Notes: generated by a model not told the origin, from the sequence alone. A stretch of DNA of 49,687 nt from Desulfocapsa sp. (GCA_029932055.1 JAOZQU010000002.1:1-49687), one strand, 5' to 3'. Shown: positions 1 to 10,741, counted from the stretch's first letter. Made by a program: numbers and translations.

Positions 1-1
1 T

Positions 2-1084
2 GGTACACTGGCCCATTATTTTAAGACAAAAACCGCTGATACCATCGAATTACGTGCGCCAAGCAGCAAGAAACTCTCCATCAGAAATGCCGTAGACATT
101 AAAGATTACCTGAAACGTTTACAGCCTGATTTTGTAATTAATACAGCCATAGCCAGTATCGGTGCAGACTCCCAACTGGCCCTTGAAGTGAATTATATCG
201 GTGCCCTGAATCTCGCCAGGGCAGCCGCAGCACTCAAAATTCCATATATTCACATCAGTTCTGCAGCCACTTTGCCAAACGGCAAAAATCTGACCGAAGA
301 TGACTATCTCAGCATTGAGCCAAATCTTAACAATTATGCAAAATCAAAGCTCATGGCTGAGGCGACTCTGAAGCATATGCACCAAACCGCAGGCCTTGAT
401 TACACCTGCGTCCGACTGGCCATTGTATATGGAGAGCATGATCATAAAACCCAAGGTTTCCATCGCCTCTTTTTTTCCATTGCTGATGAGTCCATGCCTG
501 TTATTTTCACCAAAAAGAAAATCATGCACTCGTACTCCAATGCCAACAAATTCCCTTATTTTATCCATCATATTATCCAAAACCGAGAAGAGTTCAGTGG
601 GGAAACCTATCACTTTGTTGACAAGCATCCGGTAGAACTTGCAGATCTCATCCTCACCATTCGCTCCTATCTGGAACTCAAAAGTCCAAGGGAAATCTAC
701 GTTCCATATCCTGTAGCAATCATTGGTAAAAAAATACTGGAAGTCCTTCTAAAAGGTCTTTCACGCATCGGAATTAATGGCGGACTCCCTGCAGAGCTCA
801 TGTTTCTTGAAAGTTTCTACAAAACCCAAACACTATCGGCAGAGAAACTGTACAACTCAAGCTTCATTGATCCAAATCCCACAGAAACTATTTACACCAA
901 ACTTCCAGAGCTGGTTGTCTACTATCTCTCCCGCTGGACGCATGAGAATATGATTTCCACCTTTAATGAAGAAGTTCTTGGCCCGGACACCATGTCGCAT
1001 GATTTTGACCTGACCCCTGCAGATCTGCTGAAGAGCGTTCACATGGATTCCACAAAACCATTCAACGATATTGCTCCACCTTGA
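2..1084 (+). CDS. NAD-dependent epimerase/SDR family protein, 5' end truncated by window
   Basis: The frame is open upstream of the listed ATG (GTLAHYFKTKTADTIELRAPS...FVINTAIASIGADSQLALEVNYIGALNLARAA). It has the SDR 'N(Y/V)xGxxNLxxAA', 'ISSAA' and 'YAKSK' motifs. Confidence 0.85.
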   Translation, partial: GTLAHYFKTKTADTIELRAPSSKKLSIRNAVDIKDYLKRLQPDFVINTAIASIGADSQLALEVNYIGALNLARAAAALKIPYIHISSAATLPNGKNLTEDDYLSIEPNLNNYAKSKLMAEATLKHMHQTAGLDYTCVRLAIVYGEHDHKTQGFHRLFFSIADESMPVIFTKKKIMHSYSNANKFPYFIHHIIQNREEFSGETYHFVDKHPVELADLILTIRSYLELKSPREIYVPYPVAIIGKKILEVLLKGLSRIGINGGLPAELMFLESFYKTQTLSAEKLYNSSFIDPNPTETIYTKLPELVVYYLSRWTHENMISTFNEEVLGPDTMSHDFDLTPADLLKSVHMDSTKPFNDIAPP

Positions 1085-1236
1085 TGAAGTCCCATTCTTT
1101 TCCCCATTTATAGTTTTGTGGTCTTTGCAAAATTTACGAAACATGGCATAGTATACAATTCTTTTATAATCCCGCTGATGAACGGGAAATATTCCCTTAG
1201 AACAAATCATTTTCTTATAGAGAAACAGGACACCAC

Positions 1237-3936
1237 ATGAATCATTGCAGAAAAGCAAACTATCGTTCAAGGATTCCTCAGAGAGAACACAGACCAGATA
1301 ATCTCCTGCTGGCTCTCGTTATCTCGCTCAGCCTTATTTTTCCAAGTCTTGCTGCAGCTATTGAGCAAAATACCACCTATCTTCCACTCAAAATCAACAG
1401 TACTGCCAATCAGAATACCCTCTCTAAAGATGCTGACAGTGAACTTGCAAATGCGCTTTCCCCCAAATCATTTTCCATGATGTATCGAACAAAAGCTAAA
1501 CAACTTGTCGACTATTCAGGAAGTTGGCCACCAGACAAAAAACAACTCCAGGAAATCGCAACAGTAACCGGTCTTGATTATGTTGCCGCAGGAAGTCTTA
1601 CTGTCAATGGTGACCAGATTGATATTGAGTACAAAGTCTTTGACCTTCTTTCTCCTGCCGATCCAAAATATTACAGCCGACATGGAGAGTCCATTGAGAA
1701 TCTTGCCGGCACCCTGTCGGAAGTTGTAAGAGATGTCATTTCCTATACAGAACGAGACTATATTATAGCCTCTATTACCCCCAGCGGAAATGCAAGAATT
1801 GATTCCGGTGCTATCTCACGTAAAATCAAAACCAAAGCTGGTGATTTTTACAATCCGGCATCACTGCGGGATGACCTGAAATCTGTTTTTAAGATGGGTT
1901 ATTTTGAAGATGTCCGTATTCAAATGAAAGAGAGCGAAACCGGGAAGATTATCACCTTTGAGGTAACGGAAAAACCTATCCTCCAAACTGTTGAATACTC
2001 AGGCCTTGATACCTTTTCAGAAGAAGAAGTACGCGAAGTTGTCAATATCAGAACGGGCAGCATAGAAAATTCCAAGAGAATCAATACTGGTGTAGCTGCA
2101 ATCAAAGCTCTCTATAAAGAAAAAGGATATTACAATACCCTGGTCACTGCTCACATCAGTTACCCTGACGAACAGCATGCGGAACTGCGCTATGTCATAG
2201 TTGAAGGCGATAAAGTTTTTATCAAGGAAATCAAATTTGTCGGCAACAAAAATTTTGACAGTGATGAGCTTGAAGATGTTATTGAGTCCAGTCCGAAAAA
2301 CTGGCTCTCCTGGCTCACCGAATCCGGATTGATGAAACAACAGATGCTTGCTCAGGATGTTGCAAGAATCGGCTCCTTCTATAATAATCAAGGATTTCTG
2401 GAGGCTAAGGTCGGTGATCCACAGGTCGATCAGGAGGGAGACTGGCTCTATATCACTTTCACTATTGAAGAAGGGCCCCGCTACCGGGTGGGTACAGTCT
2501 CTTTTGCAGGTGACCTGATCGAGGACAAACAGACACTACGCCGCCTCCTCTCCATTCAAAACGAAGAATTTATCAATCGTCAGGTACTTCGTGAAGATAT
2601 CCTGAGAATCACAGATTTTTACTCTGAAAAAGGATTTGCCTTTTCAGATATCCGTCCCCAAATGAATAGATCAACCACTGGTGCCCGGGTGGATGTTGTT
2701 ATTAATATTGACAAGGGTGATCTGGTCTATATTCAACGTATTGCCATCAAGGGTAACAGCAGAACCCGCGATAATGTTATCAGGCGGGAACTCAAAATTG
2801 GAGAGGGCGGCATTTTCAACTCTAAAGCGTTGCGTGCCAGCACGCAACGCCTGCAACGCCTGGATTTCTTCGAAGAAGTCAACATCGTTCCAGAGCCGGC
2901 AATGGATCCATCAAAAATGAACATCACAGTAAATGTCAAAGAGAAGAGCACTGGGCAGTTCAGTATTGGAGCAGGTTACAGCTCGGTTGATTCCGTCATG
3001 ATCATGGGTGAAATCTCTGAAAGCAACTTTCTCGGTCGTGGTGACAGGCTCTCCCTGGCAGCCAACCTCAGTGGCAATTCAAACCGTTTCAATCTGGGCT
3101 ATACCGACCCGCACTTTCGGGACTCCCAACTCTCTGTAGGTGCTGACCTCTTTAACTGGTTCCGCGAATATGACGACTATGACAAAGATTCCAAAGGTGG
3201 TGCCATTCGTTTGGGCTATCCAATCTACAAAAGATGGCGTGGATATGGAAGTTACAGTTACACCGATACTGAATTGTCTGATGTCTCTCCATTCGCCTCC
3301 CAGATCATCCTTGATTCGATGGATATCAATATCACCAGTGCTGTGAAATTTTCGTTGGTACGTGACACCCGTGACCGTGTAAGCGCAGCCAGCAGAGGAT
3401 CTGAAAACTCTATCACAGTAAAATACGCAGGCGGGATCTTGGGTGGTGACGCCGAATTCACTAAACTTGAGGCCTTTTCCAGCTGGTATTACCCCTTGCC
3501 CTGGACCACAGTCTTCCATTTCAAACTGGCTGCCGGCCAGGCCTGGGAAAATGTGACTGGTAAACTGCCTGTATACGAACGCTTTTACCTTGGCGGTATA
3601 AATACCATCCGTGGTTTTGAGTATGCATATGCAAGTCCCATGGATCCTGTAACCGGCGACCGCATTGGTGGCGACAAAATGTGGTATACCAATATTGAAT
3701 ACGTATTTCCGCTTATTGCTGGAGCTGGTCTCCGGGGTGTCGTCTTTTTCGACGCAGGTAAAGTGTATGCTGACGACGAAGACTGGAATATCGACGACTA
3801 CAGTAAAGCCACTGGCGTTGAGCTGCGCTGGATGTCTCCCATGGGGCCCCTTCGCCTGGTCTACGGTTACAACCTCGATCCCCAAGACGATGAAGACACT
3901 ACTGTATGGGACTTCTCCATTGGTGGTTCTTTTTAA
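1237..3936 (+). CDS. bamA: Outer membrane protein assembly factor BamA with an extra N-terminal TolB-N-like domain
   Basis: Multiple POTRA repeats, C-terminal beta-barrel with VRGF-like motif (TIRGFEY), terminal aromatic residue (GGSF); N-terminal segment 'TGLDYVAAGSLTVNGDQIDIEYKVFDL'. Confidence 0.93.
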   Translation: MNHCRKANYRSRIPQREHRPDNLLLALVISLSLIFPSLAAAIEQNTTYLPLKINSTANQNTLSKDADSELANALSPKSFSMMYRTKAKQLVDYSGSWPPDKKQLQEIATVTGLDYVAAGSLTVNGDQIDIEYKVFDLLSPADPKYYSRHGESIENLAGTLSEVVRDVISYTERDYIIASITPSGNARIDSGAISRKIKTKAGDFYNPASLRDDLKSVFKMGYFEDVRIQMKESETGKIITFEVTEKPILQTVEYSGLDTFSEEEVREVVNIRTGSIENSKRINTGVAAIKALYKEKGYYNTLVTAHISYPDEQHAELRYVIVEGDKVFIKEIKFVGNKNFDSDELEDVIESSPKNWLSWLTESGLMKQQMLAQDVARIGSFYNNQGFLEAKVGDPQVDQEGDWLYITFTIEEGPRYRVGTVSFAGDLIEDKQTLRRLLSIQNEEFINRQVLREDILRITDFYSEKGFAFSDIRPQMNRSTTGARVDVVINIDKGDLVYIQRIAIKGNSRTRDNVIRRELKIGEGGIFNSKALRASTQRLQRLDFFEEVNIVPEPAMDPSKMNITVNVKEKSTGQFSIGAGYSSVDSVMIMGEISESNFLGRGDRLSLAANLSGNSNRFNLGYTDPHFRDSQLSVGADLFNWFREYDDYDKDSKGGAIRLGYPIYKRWRGYGSYSYTDTELSDVSPFASQIILDSMDINITSAVKFSLVRDTRDRVSAASRGSENSITVKYAGGILGGDAEFTKLEAFSSWYYPLPWTTVFHFKLAAGQAWENVTGKLPVYERFYLGGINTIRGFEYAYASPMDPVTGDRIGGDKMWYTNIEYVFPLIAGAGLRGVVFFDAGKVYADDEDWNIDDYSKATGVELRWMSPMGPLRLVYGYNLDPQDDEDTTVWDFSIGGSF

Positions 3937-3970
3937 TCCCGGTATCACTTCATAAATTTCTTACACTGTC

Positions 3971-4005
3971 GGCTGCATGCACTCCATGCAGCCGGCACTT
4001 TTTTT
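3971..4005 (+). terminator. Rho-independent terminator after bamA
   Basis: GGCTGCATG-CACTC-CATGCAGCC stem followed by GGCACTTTTTTT. Confidence 0.8.
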
Positions 4006-4010
4006 GACCT

Positions 4011-7000
4011 ATGCGTACTCCCTTTTCCCTGCCACTAATTCAGTCTGGAACCTCCCGTAGTCTTTCTGCTCTCCGCGGTAGCGCAAAAGCACTCCTTGCC
4101 TCCCTGCAGGCAGAATCACAACCCTGTTGCTGCATTGTACCGGATGAGGATATGGTGCCTCAAATTGAAGAGGATCTGAAACTCTTTACCAGGCTTCCGG
4201 TCTTCACCTATCCCGGATATGAGATTCCACCCTATACCCCACTCTCGCCTGATCCACTGACCACTGCAGCAAGACTTTCGACCCTGTACAGACTGAGAGA
4301 AACAGAAAGTTCTTTTGTTCTGGTGGTCTCGGTGGAGGCCCTGATGCGCCGCACTTTGCCTGCCAGGGTTCTCTTTGACAATGCCGAACTCCTTCTTGCA
4401 GGTGAAGAATGTGACCGGGATGAATTACTGCAGAAGCTCAATGATCTTGGCTACGAACAGGTAAATTTAGTGCAGAGTGTTGGTGATTATTCAATTCGTG
4501 GTGGAATTCTGGATATTTTTCCACCCTCTTTTCCGGCCGGCACCACGTTCCACAGCACCCCCTTGCGACTTGATTTTTTTGGCGACACCATTGAATCCCT
4601 TCGTGGTTTTAATCCCATCAGTCAACGCTCGATCACAGACCTTGATGAGGCTATCATCCTACCAGCCAGTGATATCTGTTATCCATCCGTCTCTTCGTCT
4701 CAAATGAAACAGATATTGAGCAACTTTGATGCGCATGGCAACCAACTGGACTGGGACGAAGACGAGAGCCGTAAACTTCGCGATCAGATCGCAGCAGGCT
4801 TGCGCTTTGCAGGTATGGAATTTTTTCTGCCTGTTTTTTATCCGGGAAAAAATCAGCTGGCCAATCTATTTGAATTCCTTCCAACAGACACCTGCCTGAT
4901 TCATTTTGCTCCTGAAATGGAAGACCAGGCACGCGAGATGGTTCAGGAAAGGATCAGCAACAACTTCGAAGAGGCACAAAGTCTCAACACTCCAGCACTT
5001 ACGCCGGAACAAACATTCCTTCCCTCAAAAGAGAATACACAGAGGATGGCTCCTTTTGCCTCCATTCTCTGTTCTTCCTATAGAGAACAGGAACAAATCC
5101 ACTCCCTGACCGCCACCAACCATCAGGTTCTGAAACAGGATATCAGCCTGCGACGCAAGGAACGCGGCCTGATTCCACCTCTTTCCGATCAGATTCACAT
5201 ATGGCAGAATCAGGGCGATCAGGTCATTCTCTGTTGCAGGTCACTGCGTCAGACCAAAACCCTTGCCGAACTGCTTGAAAAGCATCAGCACACAATTCAA
5301 CTCCTTGAAAGCCCCATCAACCTGAACACTTTTCTACAATCTGCAAACCCTGACATTCTCTACCTCTGTGATCAACCACTTAGCGCTGGATTTTCGCTCA
5401 GTAATCCTGGAATCCACTTCCTTTCTGAAAGTGAACTTTTCGGAGAGATGCGCATTGGCAACCGCAAAAGGACAAAAGAAAAACTGGGTGAGCCCATCCG
5501 TTTTGCCGAACTCCACGACAATGATGTGGTGGTTCACCGTGACCATGGACTTGGACGATATCTTGGTATGGCAACCCTTACCATGCAGGGAGTTGTCAAT
5601 GATTACATGCTCCTTGAGTATCGTGAAGGTGACAAGCTCTACCTGCCTGTGGACCGGCTCAACCTTATCAGCCGCTACGAGGGTCTTTCAGACAGGGAGC
5701 CGCGCATCGACAAGCTCGGTACCCAGTCATGGCGTGCCGCCAAGGCCAAAGTTAAGGAAGAAGTATGGAAAGTTGCCCAGGAACTTCTTGAAATCTACGC
5801 AAAACGCGAGATGCGAGAAGGCCGACGTTTTTCTGCACCAGGCGAACTTTTCCACGAACTGGAAGAATCCTTTCCCTTTGATGAGACCATTGGTCAGGAT
5901 AAGGCAATCACTGATGTTATTGATGATCTCACCTCAGACAAACCCATGGATCGACTGGTTTGCGGCGATGTGGGATATGGAAAGACAGAAGTCGCGGTAC
6001 GGGCTGCTTTTAAAGTTGTGGAAGATGGCTTGCAGGTAGCGATTCTTGTGCCGACCACGGTTCTTGCAGAACAGCATGTAAAGACATTCAAAGAACGAAT
6101 GCAGGGTTTTCCGGTAACTGTTGATTGCATTAACCGCTTTCGCACCCCTGCACAGCAAAAACAAATAATCAAAGATCTGGCTGGTGGAAAGATAGATATC
6201 ATCATCGGCACCCATCGTTTGCTCTCTAAAGATATCAGTTACCGGAATCTTGGCCTGCTCATCATTGATGAAGAACATCGCTTTGGGGTGAGCCACAAAG
6301 AAAAAATCAAACGGATCAAGTCTGAGGTGGATATCCTCACCCTTACCGCAACTCCCATCCCCAGAACCCTGCAGATGTCACTACTCTCCATTCGGGATCT
6401 CTCGGTCATCTCAAGCCCGCCGGAACATCGCAGACCTGTTAAAACATTTGTTGCCCGTTACGATGATCTGGTGGTAAAAGAGGCGGTCTTAAAAGAAATG
6501 CGACGGGGCGGCCAGGTCTTTTTCGTGCACAACAGAGTCAAATCCATTTATCGTATGGCTTCTACTGTGCAGGAACTGACCCCTGAAGCACGAATTGCCG
6601 TGGCCCATGGCCAAATGAACGGTAAAGAGCTGGAGGAGATCATGGTGCGATTCGTCAACCGTGAAATTGATGTCCTGCTTTGTACTACAATCATTGAGTC
6701 AGGTCTTGATATTCCATCTGCCAATACAATTATCATCAACCGCGCCGACCGGCTTGGACTTGCTGAAATTTATCAGTTGCGTGGCCGTGTGGGCAGATCC
6801 TCAGCCCAGGCCTTTGCCTATCTCCTGGTGCCATCACTCGACAGCCTGAGCAAGGACGCCAAGGATCGACTGCGGGCGCTCATGGAGTGTAATGAACTTG
6901 GTGGCGGTTTCAAGCTTGCCATGAGTGATCTGCAAATCCGTGGTGGTGGCAACCTGCTTGGTGTCTCACAATCCGGGCATATTGCTGCAATCGGCTATGA

Positions 7001-7556
7001 TCTCTATCTCGATCTTCTGCAGCAAACAGTGGCTGACATGAAAGCGCGAGCAGCCTCTGACGGGACAGAGACGGCCACCGAAGATCTGCCGGAGGCTGAG
7101 ATCAATCTCCAAATCTCCGCTTATATCCCTGAAGATTTCATTCCAGATATCAGCCAACGCTATGTTGCATATCGTCGTATTTCAGCATTATCAACAGCTG
7201 ACACACAGATCTACGATGATCTGCTTGAGGAACTTGCTGATCGCTACGGTAAAATTCCGGAGGAAACGAAAAATCTCTTTAAAATCGTTGCCCTGAAAAA
7301 AGAACTCGCTGTTCTTGGGGTCAGCAAACTTGAAAAAGGCAAAGATTCTTTTGTATTCTCCTTTTGTGACAGTACGCCCCTTGATCCTGCCCGTCTCCTT
7401 GAATACCTGCAAACAGGAAGCAAAAAGCGAAAGGGAAAGCCACCGCGACTCACCCCTGACGGAAGACTGATTATTGCTGCTTCTCTTGACTCAACAGAAC
7501 GACTGTTTACTGTTTTGCAGACAATTTTGACTCAACTCAATTCCCTGAAAAACTAA
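4011..7556 (+). CDS. mfd: Transcription-repair coupling factor
   Basis: 1181 aa; CarD-like RID (DNDVVVHRDHGLGRYLG), helicase motifs GDVGYGKTEVA, DEEHRFGV, TATPIPRTLQMS, QLRGRVGRS. Confidence 0.97.
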   Translation: MRTPFSLPLIQSGTSRSLSALRGSAKALLASLQAESQPCCCIVPDEDMVPQIEEDLKLFTRLPVFTYPGYEIPPYTPLSPDPLTTAARLSTLYRLRETESSFVLVVSVEALMRRTLPARVLFDNAELLLAGEECDRDELLQKLNDLGYEQVNLVQSVGDYSIRGGILDIFPPSFPAGTTFHSTPLRLDFFGDTIESLRGFNPISQRSITDLDEAIILPASDICYPSVSSSQMKQILSNFDAHGNQLDWDEDESRKLRDQIAAGLRFAGMEFFLPVFYPGKNQLANLFEFLPTDTCLIHFAPEMEDQAREMVQERISNNFEEAQSLNTPALTPEQTFLPSKENTQRMAPFASILCSSYREQEQIHSLTATNHQVLKQDISLRRKERGLIPPLSDQIHIWQNQGDQVILCCRSLRQTKTLAELLEKHQHTIQLLESPINLNTFLQSANPDILYLCDQPLSAGFSLSNPGIHFLSESELFGEMRIGNRKRTKEKLGEPIRFAELHDNDVVVHRDHGLGRYLGMATLTMQGVVNDYMLLEYREGDKLYLPVDRLNLISRYEGLSDREPRIDKLGTQSWRAAKAKVKEEVWKVAQELLEIYAKREMREGRRFSAPGELFHELEESFPFDETIGQDKAITDVIDDLTSDKPMDRLVCGDVGYGKTEVAVRAAFKVVEDGLQVAILVPTTVLAEQHVKTFKERMQGFPVTVDCINRFRTPAQQKQIIKDLAGGKIDIIIGTHRLLSKDISYRNLGLLIIDEEHRFGVSHKEKIKRIKSEVDILTLTATPIPRTLQMSLLSIRDLSVISSPPEHRRPVKTFVARYDDLVVKEAVLKEMRRGGQVFFVHNRVKSIYRMASTVQELTPEARIAVAHGQMNGKELEEIMVRFVNREIDVLLCTTIIESGLDIPSANTIIINRADRLGLAEIYQLRGRVGRSSAQAFAYLLVPSLDSLSKDAKDRLRALMECNELGGGFKLAMSDLQIRGGGNLLGVSQSGHIAAIGYDLYLDLLQQTVADMKARAASDGTETATEDLPEAEINLQISAYIPEDFIPDISQRYVAYRRISALSTADTQIYDDLLEELADRYGKIPEETKNLFKIVALKKELAVLGVSKLEKGKDSFVFSFCDSTPLDPARLLEYLQTGSKKRKGKPPRLTPDGRLIIAASLDSTERLFTVLQTILTQLNSLKN

Positions 7557-7577
7557 CGCTGTCCACAAAACCACATT

Positions 7578-8252
7578 ATGATTCCTGCTCAAATTAAACC
7601 CGATTTTTCCTGGTCTGAGATAGATACTATCCTTCTTGATATGGATGGTACATTACTCGACAAATATTTTGATGATCATTTCTGGGAAGAATATGTCCCG
7701 AAAATTTTTGCCGAGACCAATGAACTCTCTGAAAAAGAGGCGCGTAAAATACTTTTACAACGATACCAGAGTGTGGAAAGTACCCTCCAGTGGACAGATC
7801 TTGATTACTGGTCTGAGCAGCTTGGTCTTGATATTCCAGAGTTAAAATGTAAGGTTGATCACCTTATCCAGGTGCATCCTTATGTTGTTGATTTTCTGGA
7901 ATATGCAAAAAGTATTGATAAAAACGTACACCTGGTAACTAACGCCCACTCCAAAACGCTGGAAATCAAACTGCGCAAAACAGCTTTAGGCCCTCACTTT
8001 GATCGTATTGTGTGCGCCGAAGAAATCGGTTACGCCAAGGAACAGCCCGAGTTCTGGGAAAAACTGGAAACCCACCTTCGCTTTGACAAAAGTCGCAGCC
8101 TCCTGGCAGATGACACTGCAAAAGTGCTTCATTCCGCCAGTCAGTACGGCATGGGCTTTCTTGTTTTTGTGGCTCGTCCCAGTTCCCGGATTCCCGTAAA
8201 GTATTCTCCGGAATTCCCCTCCATTATCTATTTTAATGAGCTCATCCGCTGA
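7578..8252 (+). CDS. HAD-family hydrolase, GMP/IMP nucleotidase (YrfG)-like
   Basis: DMDGTLLD motif I, 'TNAHSKTLEIKLRKT' motif II, LLADDT motif IV. Confidence 0.8.
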   Translation: MIPAQIKPDFSWSEIDTILLDMDGTLLDKYFDDHFWEEYVPKIFAETNELSEKEARKILLQRYQSVESTLQWTDLDYWSEQLGLDIPELKCKVDHLIQVHPYVVDFLEYAKSIDKNVHLVTNAHSKTLEIKLRKTALGPHFDRIVCAEEIGYAKEQPEFWEKLETHLRFDKSRSLLADDTAKVLHSASQYGMGFLVFVARPSSRIPVKYSPEFPSIIYFNELIR

Positions 8253-8375
8253 TAAAATATCTCATATCAAAGTTCTTTTTTTGGGTGGTACAATCCATCC
8301 TATGGTAAAGGTTTTAAATTATAAATTATTTATCAGTTTTAATGAATCCACTCAAATTCATAAAAGGAGTTTTTC

Positions 8376-9539
8376 ATGACACTTTCTTCCTATGCAGCAA
8401 AAGATCTCTTTCAATGGTTTACAGACAAAGAGGACATTCTGGTTCTTGATGTTCGAAATGATAAAGACTTCAAACGATTTCAGGTAGAATCACCATACCC
8501 TTTCGACATGATCAATGTCTCGTATTATGACTTTATGGAAATTGAAGAAGAATGTGTAGCCAAGGTTCCAAAAGGACGTGCCATTCGAATTGTCTGTGCC
8601 AAAGAAGGATCTGCGAAATATGTGGGTGAAATATTAGTCAAACACGGTTTTAACGATGTTAGATATCTCACCGGCGGCATCAAGACATGGGGAAACCTTC
8701 TGGTACCGAAACTGGTACGGGAGGAAGAGAACTATAGTCTGTACCAGTTCATTCGTCCTGGTAAAGCATCCTGCAGCTATGGCCTCTGTTCCGGTAACGA
8801 GATAATGCTCTTTGATCCAAGTCGCAATACTGAATTTTATATGGACTTTGCTAAAAGTAAAAACTGTAAGATTATTAAAACCTTTGAGACCCATCTTCAG
8901 GCTGATTACATTTCCGGTTCACGCGTGATTGCCGAAAAGACGGGGGCAGAGTTCTGGGGAAATGACGGGGATTTCAAAGGTACAAAAGCCGGCCACACCC
9001 CGCTCACTGATGGTGAATCACATACTTTCAGTCAAGATGGTCCCGAGGTCACAGTGATGTTCACTCCTGGACATACTCCCGGCTCCACAAGTTTCATCGT
9101 GGACAACACCTATATGATTTCAGGGGACATGGTTCTTATTGAATCCCTTGGCCGTCCAGATCTGGGGGGCAAGGCTGTGGACTGGGCAATTCTGCTTTAC
9201 AGCTCTATGCTGAAAGTCAAAAAACTAAATGACGATCTCCTCGTCCTTCCAGGACACTATATGGATTGGAACGAAGCAACGGATGATCTCATATTCTGTC
9301 TGGACTTTGGTCATGTCAAAGAACGGAACAAAGATGTCTATGGTATCGCAAGCGAGGAAGCCTTTATCAAGTATATCCAGGATAACATGAGAAAACAACC
9401 TGATGAATATGCTTTAATCCGTCTGGCCAATGCAAACCTCGAGCAATATGATCCTGATAAAGAAGAAGAACTGGATTTAGGTAAGAACGAGTGTGCTGCG
9501 ACTGCCTATGCAAAGGCTCAGGAAGAAGTCGGCAAATAA
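8376..9539 (+). CDS. Rhodanese-MBL fold fusion protein, persulfide dioxygenase-like
   Basis: N-terminal rhodanese (LDVRNDKDF...RIVCAKEGSAKYV) and C-terminal MBL domain (ETHLQADYISGS, TPGHTPGS, SGDMVLI). SD AAAGGAG upstream. Confidence 0.85.
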   Translation: MTLSSYAAKDLFQWFTDKEDILVLDVRNDKDFKRFQVESPYPFDMINVSYYDFMEIEEECVAKVPKGRAIRIVCAKEGSAKYVGEILVKHGFNDVRYLTGGIKTWGNLLVPKLVREEENYSLYQFIRPGKASCSYGLCSGNEIMLFDPSRNTEFYMDFAKSKNCKIIKTFETHLQADYISGSRVIAEKTGAEFWGNDGDFKGTKAGHTPLTDGESHTFSQDGPEVTVMFTPGHTPGSTSFIVDNTYMISGDMVLIESLGRPDLGGKAVDWAILLYSSMLKVKKLNDDLLVLPGHYMDWNEATDDLIFCLDFGHVKERNKDVYGIASEEAFIKYIQDNMRKQPDEYALIRLANANLEQYDPDKEEELDLGKNECAATAYAKAQEEVGK

Positions 9540-9563
9540 TTCTCAGGAGCCATCAATATAGAC

Positions 9564-9597
9564 AGGAAAGAGGATGACGTCGGTTATTCTCTTTCCT
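9564..9597. terminator. Possible terminator hairpin between convergent genes
   Basis: AGGAAAGAG...CTCTTTCCT 9-bp stem with 16-nt loop; overlaps the 3' end of the minus-strand gene. Confidence 0.3.
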
Positions 9598-10654
9598 CTT
9601 CCTGGTTCACAGAATCAACCTGTCTCAGACTGATCTCCCTGTTCGATGCAAGAAGGATAGCAAGCCAGCGAGTATTTTCACTGCCTTCAAGAGCAATACG
9701 AACAGCCATAGTTAATGGAACGGACAACAGCATTCCTACAGGGCCCAGTACCCACCCCCAGAAAGCCAAAGAAAGAAAAACTACCAGCACTGAAAGCCCA
9801 ACACCTTTTCCCATTACCCGCGGCTCTACAATGCTTCCGATTACAATGTTTACAGCCAGATAAATCCCACCGGTAACAAGGGCTGCTCCCCCGCCAAGTT
9901 GAACGAGTGCTAGAAGGACGGCAGGAATTGCAGCAATGATAGAACCGATGTTGGGAATAAAATTAAAGAAAAAAGCGACAACTCCCCACATGATCGCATA
10001 GTCAATCCCCTGTAAGGAAAGTGCAAAACCCACAATAACACCGGTAAAGAGACTGGTGAGTGTCTTAATACCCAGGTAACGATTCACTCCTGTGGCAATC
10101 TCACCATACTTTTCAAGGGCAAGGGACTGATTTCCCTGTATGGCACGTAATTTACCGGGAAATCCTGCAGCTTCGGATAGGATAAAAAAGAAGGTCAAAA
10201 AAATTACAAAGGTGTTGGTGAGCATACCACCCAGACCATTCAAGGTATTGGCGGCCATTTTAAGAATTTTCCCGGGATTAAAGGTGTCGGTGAGCATACT
10301 TCGGTCAAGGGCCACTCCCTGGTCAGTCAGCCATTGCCACCAGCCTGCTGTCTGTTCCAGCAGACTCTGCTGATACTTGGGTACATTCCTGGAAAAATCC
10401 GTCATTGAAGTCCCAATCAAGGTGACGAGTAAGAACCATACACCCACGATCAGAACAATCATGAGCAGCAGGCCAATAATTTCCGGAAGCCCTTTTTTTT
10501 GCATCCAGAACACTGGTGGGGCACAGATAATGGCGAGGAAAACAGCGAGCAGAAAAGGAACAACCAGAGGTGCAGCTGCCTTCATGCCAGCCACAACTAT
10601 CACAAACGCTGCCATATTAATGAGAGGACTATTTCGAACTGAAAGAGGTGTCAT
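9584..10654 (-). CDS. AI-2E family transporter (PerM/TqsA-like permease)
   Basis: 356-aa polytopic protein; 'FFFNFIPNIGSIIAAIPAVLLAL' and 'EPRVMGKGVGLSVLVVFLSLAFWGWVLGPVGMLLSVPL' signatures. Confidence 0.9.
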   Translation of the reverse strand: MTPLSVRNSPLINMAAFVIVVAGMKAAAPLVVPFLLAVFLAIICAPPVFWMQKKGLPEIIGLLLMIVLIVGVWFLLVTLIGTSMTDFSRNVPKYQQSLLEQTAGWWQWLTDQGVALDRSMLTDTFNPGKILKMAANTLNGLGGMLTNTFVIFLTFFFILSEAAGFPGKLRAIQGNQSLALEKYGEIATGVNRYLGIKTLTSLFTGVIVGFALSLQGIDYAIMWGVVAFFFNFIPNIGSIIAAIPAVLLALVQLGGGAALVTGGIYLAVNIVIGSIVEPRVMGKGVGLSVLVVFLSLAFWGWVLGPVGMLLSVPLTMAVRIALEGSENTRWLAILLASNREISLRQVDSVNQEEERE

Positions 10655-10741
10655 GGAATAAAAGTAATAGGCAAAAGAGGGAAAATAGCGTATTTTTTCA
10701 TCAGTTTTTTGTAACTTACATTCTCTTTATACAGGTAGACC

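Noticed and set aside
3079-3948. 289-aa ORF antisense to bamA
   Set aside because: Lies fully opposite a clear bamA coding region; composition is that of an antisense shadow ORF.
5368-6039. 223-aa alternate-frame ORF inside mfd
   Set aside because: Same-strand out-of-frame shadow within conserved helicase region.
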